From the NCBI GenBank assembly GCA_030762895.1, contig CM061069.1:22087630-22151629 (forward strand): a DNA stretch of 64,000 nucleotides, in the 5' to 3' direction. The stretch's first letter is position 1, and every line of letters starts with the position of its first letter. Shown piece by piece: positions 51,975 to 61,702 of the stretch. The notes under the pieces were generated by a model. It saw only the letters and a program-made list of their open reading frames with translations. It ran no database searches and was not told the origin of the DNA. Both the position numbers and the translations under genes were made by a program. This DNA is from Sophora flavescens. Its lineage: Eukaryota > Streptophyta > Magnoliopsida > Fabales > Fabaceae.

Positions 51975-54861
51975 ATGCGAGGTACCCTTTCACAAGAGGA
52001 CTTGCTATTTGATTCGGAGATCACCAAGACTGAGAAGCGCTTAAGGAAGGAAGTCAGAGAAAGAAAGAGGCTTGAAGTGATTAATCTTGAGGACATGGCC
52101 GAAGAAAACCCTCCTCCTCCTCGTTACAAGCCTCTCTTCGAGTACGATCTACCCAGCTTGGGAGATTGTGACTCTTCTATTGTGAGGGGCAACCTGAATA
52201 CAGACTCCTTCAGAGTGGAAGCATGTGTCACATTCCAGATCCGTGAGAATCAGTTTGATGGGAGTGGCAAACAGGACCCCCATAGACACATCACTCGCTT
52301 CCTTGAAGCTTGTGACTTGCAGAAGACAAGAGGAGTCTCTCAAGATGAGTTTCGCTGGTGGCTTTTCCCTCTCTCTCTTAGGGATGTCGCTCGCGATTGG
52401 GTTGACAGCTTGGATAGGAACAGCATCAGAACTTGGGAGCAAATGGCACAAAAGTTCCTAACCAAATATTTTCCTCCTCAGAAAGCGGCACAAGCAAGAA
52501 TTGCCGTCAGATCATTCAGGCAGACGGAAGATGAAACCTATAATGAGGCCTGGGAGAGGTACAACGGGCTTTTGAGAAGATGCCCTTCAGCGTTCTTTGA
52601 CCTGGTCTCCAAAGTTCAGCATTTCTTTAACGGGTTAAGGGGACGCTATCAGATGAATTGTGATGCCGCAGCTGGTGGCTCTTTCTCCTATTTATCGGCT
52701 GAGGATGGATGGGCATTATTGGAGAAGATGTCATATAATGATTACAACCGCGGTAGAGAAACCTCAAGTGGAATCAGTTCAGCGACAATAGAAGCCATTC
52801 TCGAGCAAAACAGATTGTTGAAGATGCAGAATGAGGCTTTGTCGGGAAACAAAAGGGTTAATGTGATACATGAGGGGATGCCTCCGGGTTGTGACAATTG
52901 TAATGGAGATCATGACACTCGGAGTTGTCCGCTGAATTTCTCCCAAGAACATGTGGACTCATGCCACAACTTCTATGACACTGTGCCCTAGAACAACTAT
53001 CAGAGGAACAGACAGAATGACTGCAGTCAGAATCAGAATAGGGGGTATATGAGGAGAGACCATCTGGGTTTCGCTTGGAGTAATGCTAGTGGTGGTCTAT
53101 CCGGGCAGCAACATCCTCAACAGAATTGGCAACAACCTCAACAGGGTCTGAGGCCGAACATTGGAATTCAGCAGCGAAATACTCAGCAGGGTTCTCCAGG
53201 GACTAATCAAGTGCAAATAACAGATAGTGGAAGACAACCGTGGGAGCTGGCTCTTGAGAAGATGAGTGCAACAGTGGAGAAATTGTCAATTAACACGAAC
53301 ACTGCCATTGACAAGTTGGCGACTCATACAGGGTCAGCAATTCAGAATCTTGAGACACAAATAGCGCAGCTCGCGAAGCAATTAAATGAGCGTCTCCCAG
53401 GCACTCTCCCAGGTGATACCGAGAACAACCCTAAGAGCCAGTGCAATGCCGTAACCACTAGAAGCGGCAGAGTGCTAGAATCTAACATGGGTGCACTTAG
53501 TTCTCCGGAAGTTGAGATCTCGAACCCACCACATGTTGAGGAAAAACAACCTGAGAAAGAAGAGGAGTTAGCAAGAGGTAAGGCATCGGAGCAAGGAGGG
53601 AGGTTAAAGCTTGTAGATGAAGAGTTCCGTAGAAAGAAGTGGGTAGAGCCCAAGGACCTCCCGTCCTACATGAAGGTACCATACCCTGAAAGATTGAAGA
53701 AGCCCCTTCAGGATAAACAGTTTAGTAAATTCCTTGATGTCTTCCGCAAACTTCAGATCAACATTCTATTTGCGGAAGCCCTGGAACAAATGCCGTCTTA
53801 TGCCCGATTTATGAAGGAGCTTCTCTCCAAGAAGCGGAAAATAGTGGATGAGGAAACGGTTTCTTTGACCGAGGAGTGTAGTGCCATCCTTCAGAGAAAA
53901 CTCCCTCCAAAGTTGAAGGATCCCGGTTCCTTTTCGATACCTTGCACTATTGGGGAGATGAATATAGGGAAGGCGCTGTGTGATCTAGGGGCAAGCATCA
54001 ACTTGATGCCCCTCTCTATGATGAAGAAGTTGGGGATCAAGGAAGCCAAGGATACACGGATGTCGCTCCAACTAGCCGATCGCTCTATCAAATACCCTTA
54101 TGGGGTTGTCGAAGACTTGCTAGTGAAGGTGGACAAATTCATATTTCCGGCAGATTTTGTGGTGCTTGATATGGATGAAGACGCCGAGATCCCTCTCATA
54201 TTGGGAAGGCCCTTCTTGGCCACAGGGCGTGCTTTGATTGATGTGCAACAAGGGAAGCTCACCCTCCGCGTGCAAGATGAGAATGTAGTCTTCAATGTCT
54301 TTGAAGCAATGAAGCACCTTGCGGAGAAGTCGGAAGTGTATCGGGTGGATGTGGTGGGTAGTATTGTCAAGGAAAAGACCACTAGAGAAGCCCATGGTTC
54401 TTCACTTGCACAAGTGTTGGTAAAATCCCATGATGATGATAGTGAGGAAGAAGACCCCTTGGGGGATGAGGACTATCTTGAATGCTTGAAACATATGGAA
54501 GCCTTACCGAGTCTCCCAAGGGATGGATGTGCAAAGGAGAAGCTCAACAAGGAAGGAAATGAGGAAGATGGCAAGACACCGGAGTTGAAGCAACTCCCAA
54601 CTCACTTAAGGTATGCATTCTTGGGGGAGAAGGGACAACATCCGGTGATCATTAGCAATGCCTTGAAAAAGGATGAAGAGGAGAAGCTGTTGAGAGTTCT
54701 TAGGGAACACAGATCCGCCATTGGGTGGAAGATTTCGGACCTAAAAGGTATAAGCCCTTCCCTATGCATGCATAAAATCTTGATGGAGGATGGTTATAAG
54801 CCGGTGGTTCAACCACAAAGACGGCTAAATCCCATCATGAAAGAAGCGTAGTCGTAAGGAA
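51975..54861 (+). pseudogene. Athila gag and protease
   Basis: One frame from M-R-G-T-L-S (51975) to about 54842. The gag core has Q-F-D-G-S-G-K-Q-D-P-H-R-H, F-R-W-W-L-F-P-L-S-L, A-R-D-W-V-D, T-W-E-Q-M-A-Q-K-F-L and E-A-W-E-R-Y. A degenerate zinc knuckle C-D-N-C-N-G-D-H-D-T-R-S-C lies near 52888-52926. After a TAG at 52989 the frame continues through a Gln-rich linker and a coiled-coil-like stretch (53260-53390), then D-L-P-S-Y-M-K-V-P-Y-P and the aspartic protease (D-L-G-A-S-I-N-L-M-P-L near 53982, I-L-G-R-P-F-L-A-T-G near 54199). A small indel near 54845-54860 shifts into RT. Damage is limited to one stop and one frameshift. Confidence 0.95.
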
Positions 54862-57468
54862 GTGATTAAGCTTTTAGATGCCGGAATCATCTACCCAATC
54901 TCGGATAGCAATTGGGTCAGTCCAATCCATGTGGTCCCAAAGAAAGGTGGAACAACCGTGGTGGTCAATGAAAACAATGAATTGATCCCAACAAGGACCA
55001 TCACGGGGTGGAGAGTTTGTATCGACTACAGAAAACTAAATGAAGCAACAAGAAAGGATCACTTCCCTCTCCCCTTCATTGATCAAATGCTTGAAAGGTT
55101 AGCCGGATATGAGTACTATTGCTTCTTGGATGGTTACTCCGGCTATAATCAGATTGTGGTGGATCCTCAAGACCAAGAGAAGACGGCCTTCACTTGTCCC
55201 TATGGAGTCTTTGCCTACAGGAGGATGCCCTTTGGATTGTGCAACGCTCCCGCTACTTTCCAAAGGTGCATGCTCTCTATTTTCTCGGACATGGTGGAGA
55301 GATGTATTGAGGTGTTCATGGATGACTTCTCGGTCTTTGGGACCTCATTTGACAACTGCCTGAAGAACTTGACTTTGGTGCTTAAAAGGTGCCAAGAGAC
55401 TAACCTTGTGCTCAATTAGGAGAAATGCCACTTCATGGTCAAGGAAGGTATAGTCTTGGGTCACAAAATCTCCCAAAGGGGGATTGAGGTTGATAAGGCA
55501 AAGATTGAGTTGATTGGGAAGCTGCCCCCACCAACCAATGTAAAGGGGGTGAGGAGTTTTTTGGGGCATGCCGGGTTCTACCGGAGATTCGTCAAAGACT
55601 TCTCCAAAATCGCAAGGCCGCTTTGCGACCTTCTTGTGAAGGATGTATCCTTTGATTTTAATGATTCTTGTTTAAATGCCTTCACTGTTTTGAAAAATAT
55701 GCTTGTCATTTCACCCATAATCACTGCACCTAATTGGAATTTGCCATTTGAAATCATGTGTGATGCTAGTGATTATGCGGTGGGGGCTGTTTTGGGGCAG
55801 AGGGTGGAAAAATTAGCTCATGTCATTTATTATGCCAGTAAAGTTTTGAATGAGGCACAAGCTAATTATTCCACCACTAAAAAAGAACTACTTGCTGTGG
55901 TGTTTGCTTTGGATAAGTTTAGATCCTACGTCGTGGGGTCTAAGATTGTTGTTTTCACTGATCATGCGGCCATAAAACACTTGATGACAAAACAAGAGGC
56001 CAAACCTAGGTTAATTCGGTGGATTCTTATTTTGCAGGAATTTGATCTCGAGATTAAGGACAGGAAGGGATCCGACAATGGGGTGGCGGACCACTTATCT
56101 AGGTTGGTCAATCCCGACACCGAGGAGGAATTGTTAGACATCAAGGAAGAGTTTCCTGATGAAAAGCTGTTTGCACTTATTGAGAATTCTCCTCCTTGGT
56201 TCGCGGACATGGCCAACTTCAAGTCTTCAAATGTGGTTCCGCAAGGTTGGACTAATCAACAGAGGAAGAAGTTCTTCTCGGATGCAAAATATTATGTGTG
56301 GGAGGACCCCTATCTTTTCAAGCAATGCTCGGATGGGATCCTCAGGAGGTGCATTCCCCATGACCAAATTGGAAGCGTGTTGTGGTATTGTCATAGCTCG
56401 GATTACGGTGGGCATTATGGGGGAAAGAAGACCGCAGAAAAGATCCTCCAAAGCGGTTTCTGTTGGCCGACGCTCTTCAAGGATGCCTACACCTTTGTTG
56501 AAAACTGTGATCGTTGCCAAAGGGTTGGCAATATTTCTAAGCGGCATGAACTCCCCTTGAATTGCATGCTCAAAGTATAGCTCTTTGATGTGTGGGGGAT
56601 AGATTTCATGGGACCATTCCCACCCTCTTTCTCTTACCAATACATTTTGGTGGCTGTGGACTACGTGTCGAAATGGGTAGAGGCAATCCCAACAACCACA
56701 GATGATGCGCGGGTATTCATGGAATTTCTGAGGCGCAACATCTTCTCAAGGTTTGGGGTCCCAAGAGTGTTGATCAGTGATGGGGGATCCCACTTCTGCA
56801 ACAATCAAATGCACAAGCTTCTTGAGAAGTATGGGGTTAAGCACAAAGTCTCTACTCCCTATCATCCCCAGACAAATGGGCAAGCGGAGGTATCCAACCG
56901 TGAGTTGAAGCGCATTCTCGAGAAAACCGTCAACTCCTCACGGAAGGATTGGTCAAGGAAATTGGATGATGCTTTATGGGCTTATAGGACCGCCTTCAAG
57001 ACTCCAATTGGAAGGTCTCCCTACAATTTGGTGTTCGGAAAGGCATGCCACCTACCGGTGGAGTTGGAAGAGAAATCTTATTGGGCAATTCGAGAGCTCA
57101 ACTTTGACTTGGCGAAGGCCGGTGAGAAGAGGCTTTTGGACTTGAATGAGTTGTCAGAGATCCGCATGCAAGCTTATGAAAATGCAAGAATCTACAAGGA
57201 GCGGACTAAGGCATGGCATGACAAGCACATGTTGCCTAGAAGGTTTGAGCCCGGACAAATGGTACTTCTGTATAATTCAAGGTTGAGGCTCTTTCCTGGG
57301 AAGCTGAAATCAAGGTGGTCGGGACCATTCAAGATCCTACAAGTCTTCCCACATGGGGCAGTGGAACTAGAAGGGGCCTCTGGCAACTTCAAGGTGAACG
57401 GGCACAGACTAAAGAATTATCATGGGGAATCGATCCCAAATGGCAAGCAAGTGCTTCTTCTGGATTAA
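54862..57468 (+). pseudogene. Athila reverse transcriptase, RNase H and integrase
   Basis: One frame, broken only by TAG at 55417 and TAG at 56578. RT: W-V-S-P-I-H-V-V-P-K-K-G, W-R-V-C-I-D-Y-R-K-L-N, M-P-F-G-L-C-N-A-P-A-T-F-Q-R and V-F-M-D-D-F (near 55313). RNase [14 protein letters not shown] near 55755, T-K-K-E-L-L-A-V and F-T-D-H-A-A-I, ending A-D-H-L-S-R-L. Integrase zinc module near 56386-56520: [14 protein letters not shown]. The core has [15 protein letters not shown] and [12 protein letters not shown]. The C terminus has [10 protein letters not shown]. The residue at 55417 is W in the family (L-N-W-E-K-C-H), so that stop is a G-to-A change on this strand. Confidence 0.95.
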
Positions 57469-57497
57469 CCCTCTGGGGTGACTTGAGTCATTTTCGG

Positions 57498-57533
57498 GAC
57501 GTTAAACAAGCGCTACTTGGGAGGCAACCCAAG
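57498..57533 (+). other. Conserved hairpin after the Athila pol stop
   Basis: A lead GACGTTAAACAAGCGCT (57499-57515) and the stem-loop CTTGGG-AGGCAA-CCCAAG (57516-57533), 47 nt after the TAA. It is the partner of 29005-29043. Confidence 0.85.
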
Positions 57534-58936
57534 CTAGGTATCCCTCTCTTCTCCTAACTTTTGTTTTGTTTTGTTTATGTTTTTGTTTTTGTTTGTCACT
57601 CTTAAATAATTTGAGAAGATCAAGAGTTTTTGTATGAATGTCGTGTCGGCAAGTTTGTTGGATTTTAATTAAATTGAGCATAGATTGATTGCATGAATTA
57701 TTTTGACCATTGATGATTTTTCCCCCTAGGTTCTGATAGTAGAAAAGTTGATCCCCACTTGAAAAATTGAAAACTGAACTTTGAGAATTTTATTGTGATT
57801 GCTTGATTTATGATAAGTTTGGGGTGAAGGGGTGCACACACACTAGGAATTGTATCTCGGTCAAACAATTAGCAAAATGTCCAGGTGAGGATTTGAGCCT
57901 CCAACTCTGTTTTTGATTGTGTGAAATCACTTTTAAGTTGCACTTTCTCGAATTTGCTTGAATCTCTTCATGGGTTGCATGATTATGTGTTGCATCAAAT
58001 GATTTAGGCGATTTTCTTTGAATAACTACTTGGCCTAAAATGAACCATCCCTAATGCATGTTCCCTAGTTAGCCACATTGAGCCTAATTAGCCTATTGTT
58101 TCTTTATGACCCTAAATTATAAGCCAAAATCTGGAAAAAACCATGTTAACCAAATCTTAGGATTAGGAGAGCATGGAAGCTTAGTGAAAGAAGAGTTGTA
58201 AGAAACTAAGTTTGGGGTGGCTACAAGGTTGATATGTAATTCTGGGTTGAGAAAAGGAAAAAAAAATAAAGGTTGAAACCCAAGGCAAAAAGAAAAAAAA
58301 GAAAAAAGAAGAAAAAAAAAATTGCCAAAAGGAAAAGGGGCAAAGCAGAAAAAATGGCAAGGAAAAGTCTGTAGTCACCCGAGGCAAAAAGAAAAATGGA
58401 AAAAGGAATCTGAGTGGAATATGTGTCAAATGCTCATGCTCTCTTAGTTCCTAGGGACTTAAGCCGAGTATCCTTGAATATCCTACCCTCAGCCAGGCCC
58501 CATTTCAACCTTTAAAAGACCTTCTGATGTTGCATGCATGTTTTCGTGGGAACCATTTTTGAGATGAAAATCAAATTCATGGGAAGTGCTCTTGATATGT
58601 GAAATTGAGGGAAAAGTTGATAGCCTAGACAAACTTGAGCGAATGAGTGAAATACTAAATGCCCTTGTGAGGAAGGCAATTGTTTGAAATAGGTGATCTT
58701 CCTTTGTGTGTGTAGCTTTGATCCTCAACTTAGATTAATGATTGCATGAATGATAAGTTCTCAATTGTTTAAAGTAAATGAATGTGGGGATTACATTGAT
58801 GTAAAAAGGGGGAATCATTGAAGAAAAACTGTTTGTTCAGATTGCGTGAAATTTGTGCGAAATTGATTAGATCCTTTAGGCTTGCCAAGTCTTCAGTCCT
58901 TTTTGAGTTTTAGCTTGCTTGGGGACAAGCAAGGTT
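57534..58936 (+). other. Noncoding 3' region of Athila
   Basis: No credible ORF. It has AGTTTGGGGTG-like tracts near 57818 and 58208, TAGTTAGCCACATTGAGCCT near 58067, an A/G-rich run 58257-58330, and the CNE at 58484-58527. GGGGACAAGCAAGG lies shortly before the polypurine tract. Any env-like gene has been lost or never existed. Confidence 0.75.
58484..58527 (+). other. Conserved noncoding block, Athila copy
   Basis: GGCCCCATTTCAACC, a short spacer, then AAAAGACCTTCTGATG. Counterparts are at 30230-30272 and 35609-35650. Confidence 0.65.
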
Positions 58937-58952
58937 TAAGTTTGGGGTGTTT
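58937..58952 (+). other. Athila polypurine tract
   Basis: TAAGTTTGGGGTGTTT directly precedes the 3' LTR. Confidence 0.8.
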
Positions 58953-60533
58953 TGATAAGCCTCTGCCTTATCTAGTTTTATAACTAGTAAGACGGTGGTT
59001 TACGTGCTAAATAGTCGAGTTCAGTCTCATTTTCGCCCAAATTTAGCCTTGTTTTGTTCCTAAGTTAGACTTTGACTCGTTTTGTGTATTTTGTGTAGTT
59101 TTTAGGTTATTTTGAATAGAATTACGCTTTTGTTTGCTTTTGTTGTTTCAGATCAATAAGTGAAACTCTGAGAGTCAAGGAAAGTCAAGAAGCAGTGGAA
59201 AAAGCACTTTTGGAGGTCTCGCCTCGCGAGTGGATGCTCGGCTCGCAAGCCTGAACATCAGATAAAGCAGCAACAGTCATCACTCTGGCTCGCCCCACGA
59301 ACAGGCTGCTCGCCTCGCGAATCATAAAGACCTGGAAGTCAGAGACCATCACGGCCCAGCCGTGATGAAGATCACGGTCGTGACAGCTTAAGGTTTGAAG
59401 TTTCGCCACGCGAGAAGAATCTCGCCCCGCGATAGTCTGAAGACCCTGGAAGACAGAGACCATCACGGCCTAGCCGTGATGCACATCACGGCCGTGACCT
59501 AAAACCCACACAAGTCAGAGACCATCACGGCGTAGCCGTGATTCACATCACGGGCTGAAATCTGAAGGCTCGCGTCGCGAGACACCCTTCGCGTCGCGAG
59601 GGTCTGGATTCCACAAACGTGCCAGAAACAGAAGCCGTCACGGCCTAGCCGTGATGACCATCACGGTCGTGACGCGTGGCCTCCCTATAAATAAGGCAGT
59701 GCAGAACAGATTTAGAGGACTTTTTGGATCAGAACAGATTGTAGATCTTTTTGATTCCTTATTCTGGGGCTGCGTCTCCCTCTTCTCCTTTCTTTACTTA
59801 GAGTTATGATGAATTCCGATTGTACGTTTGTCGTCATTACGGACATGAGGAACTAATCCCCTCGTCCGAGGGATCAATGAAGCCGCTCATGGCGGTATAG
59901 TGTTCATGTGATGTATGTTTCTCTCCCCTTCTCTCAATGAATGTTTTCCAATTCTGATTTGGTTGTGTTGATCATATGTTTTGCGTGATTAACTAGTTAA
60001 ACGTGTTGAGGCCGAGCGGCGATTCACGTTTTAGAACTTGGATTGGAATCACTAATTGACTAATGAGCACGACAGTGGATTTAGGAAATTAGTGCAACCT
60101 TATAGGGAACAAGAATTAATAGAATTTGAGATTAGGATTATGAGACCTAGTAAGTAATTAATCCAATCATCGAATACGTCCTATTGAGCACGACAGTGGA
60201 TATAGGAGAAATTGGGGGTCCCGGTTGACATTATAATTGAACTTAGGGAGGAATTCACTATCACTTGGGTACTATACATGATTGGGTAGGTGGATTTGAG
60301 ACCTTGGATGCTTTTAATTCCAGATTTCAATACCATATCTTTATTTGAATTGTGATTTGCTTGCGATCCTCTTTTCTCTCAAATCTCAACCACTTTCTGT
60401 TACTTGACCAAACGCATCGGACTTCTCGCGAAATTAGTCGAATTGGTAGCCCAATCATTGTGTTCGACCTCGGTAGATTCTTACCGTGTTTTATTACTTG
60501 CGACGACCCGGTACACTTGCCGGTGACTCAACA
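58953..60533 (+). repeat. Athila 3' LTR (1581 bp)
   Basis: Same length as the 5' LTR. The palindrome array is at 59218-59676 and TATA at 59686-59693. Confidence 0.96.
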
Positions 60534-61129
60534 CTACTCCACCCAGACCAGGTTCTCCTCTCCTTCCGCCAGCACCTCTTGCAACACGGCTCTGGCTGCT
60601 ACCCGTTCTGGTAGTGACGGCAGCTGCGGTTCTTGCAATTGCTCCAATCGAGCACAAACCCGAGCCCTAACATCTTCCTCAACTGCATAATAAGAATCTT
60701 GCCCAACAGCATTTGATTCTTCCTCTTCTTTTTCAATTTCAGCGATCCTTCTCTTTTTCTCTGCAGCAGCTAACTCCACTTTCTCCTCATCTCCCTCCTT
60801 TTCACCTTTTGTTTTCTTCTCACCATAGGCTTTATTCAAGATCTCCCATGCTTCTCTTGCATTGTTGGTTGAAGCAATCTTCCCAAGATTCACATCATCC
60901 ACGCATTGATGAAGAATGATGAGAGCCTTGTAATCCCTCTTATTGTATTATTGTATTCCTTGTAGGAGGCGCCATCCTCCTCTTCTTGGATCCCATTCTT
61001 CACTATTTCCAATACTTCATGGAAACCAAAGATTGCTTTCATCTTCACAACCCAATGCTCAAAGTTCTTGCCATCAAGAACCGGTAGAGGAATTGAAAAA
61101 TCCTCACTCAACTCCATCTCTATGGACAC
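60534..61129 (-). pseudogene. Copia-type gag-like gene
   Basis: Minus strand, ATG at 61129. It opens with a DUF4219/UBN2-type start: I-P-L-P-V-L-D-G-K-N-F-E-H-W-V-V-K-M-K-A-I-F and E-V-V-K/L-E-I-V-K-N-G. A break near 60890-60902 is followed by A-R-E-A-W-E-I-L-N-K-A-Y-G-E, typical of copia gag. A Glu/Lys-rich coiled-coil-like stretch comes next, then L-E-Q-L-Q-E. The frame ends at TAG directly at the Athila insertion point. There is no zinc knuckle. It is a gag-like remnant or a shortened gag of a non-autonomous element. Confidence 0.75.
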
Positions 61130-61149
61130 ACTCTCCCAAGATCGTTCTA

Positions 61150-61162
61150 GCTCTAGATACCA
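61150..61162 (-). other. Copia primer binding site
   Basis: TGGTATCTAGAGC on the minus strand, 1 bp from the LTR; a variant of the tRNA-iMet site common in copia elements. Confidence 0.85.
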
Positions 61163-61163
61163 C

Positions 61164-61411
61164 TGTTAGTGCAAGAACACTTTAATCTTACACACACTCA
61201 CAAAGAAGAATTAGAGAGAAAAAGGAATATCATAAACTGAAATTTTATTCACTATTACACATTTCACACTTACACTTGCTTACACATATGGCACTTACAC
61301 TTATTTATAGTAGGTATTAGTCCTAACCAACTATCACTAATAACTAACTATATCAACCACCTCAACTTACTAACTAACACTTCTAACTAAATCTGAATTA
61401 CAACTCCAGCA
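61164..61411 (-). repeat. Copia 5' LTR (248 bp)
   Basis: Partner of 49164-49425; the TGAGG duplication follows at 61412. Confidence 0.93.
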
Positions 61412-61416
61412 TGAGG

Positions 61417-61690
61417 AAGGCAATGTGCGAGGGTATAATAACTAAAAAAATTAGTAAAATCATATTTAACGTCTGTTGAAGCAACAACGGACATAAATTA
61501 TTCACTTTTAACGTCTGTTTATTAAACAACAGAAGTTAAAAGTGACACTCATCACTTTTAGTGTCTGTTGTATGTAAAACTGACGTAAAATATGATTTAA
61601 ATGAACCTCATATTTACGGTTCTGCCACACATCCTTTTTAACGTCCACGTTTTACATAACAGACGTTATATCTGATCGTTTATTCCATAT
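61417..61690. repeat. CACTA-2 subterminal repeats, block B
   Basis: Copies of TTTAACGTCTGTTG and AACAGACGTTA in both orientations (near 61469, 61508, 61533, 61557, 61636 and 61658). It aligns with block A and its upstream leader. Confidence 0.88.
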
Positions 61691-61702
61691 TTTCCAGTAG
61701 TG
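61690..61702. repeat. CACTA-2 right terminal inverted repeat
   Basis: TTTTCCAGTAGTG, the reverse complement of CACTACTGGAAAA. TTA follows, the expected side of a 3-bp duplication. Confidence 0.85.

Larger units (their letters stand above)
50233..60533 (+). mobile_element. Athila (Ty3/gypsy) element, complete with LTRs, coding region damaged
   Basis: Two 1581-bp LTRs (TGATAAGC...GACTCAACA) are flanked by CTACT (50228-50232 and 60534-60538). It has a tRNA-Asp PBS and the order gag, protease, RT, RNase H, integrase. A long noncoding 3' region precedes the polypurine tract. The LTRs differ at roughly 25 positions by eye, mostly transitions. There is no ATHILA ORF-1 or env-like gene. It is inserted at the junction between the two ORFs of the copia-type element. 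Confidence 0.96.
49164..61411 (-). mobile_element. Ty1/copia-type element, non-autonomous, minus strand
   Basis: Short LTRs (262 bp at 49164-49425 and 248 bp at 61164-61411), TGTTG/TGCTGG...TAACA on the minus strand, are flanked by the 5-bp duplication TGAGG (49159-49163 and 61412-61416). The PBS (TGGTATCTAGAGC, 61150-61162) is next to the right LTR, so the element reads on the minus strand. The interior has a copia gag-like gene and an unknown ORF but no protease, integrase or RT. The complete Athila 50233-60533 is inserted in it. Confidence 0.9.
39886..61702 (-). mobile_element. CACTA-2: En/Spm-type transposon, left end missing
   Basis: The right end at 61702 reads TTTTCCAGTAGTG (reverse complement CACTACTGGAAAA), a typical CACTA terminus, next to arrays of TTTAACGTCTGTTG repeats. 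TNP2-like transposase lies on the minus strand at 39898-42367. It is interrupted by the 42828-47534 unit and the copia element 49164-61411. No matching left terminus is present near 39886, so that end was deleted. Confidence 0.85.

Noticed and set aside
57469..58952. env-like gene after Athila pol
   Set aside because: No open frame of size and no signal peptide or transmembrane pattern. The region is noncoding with conserved short blocks.
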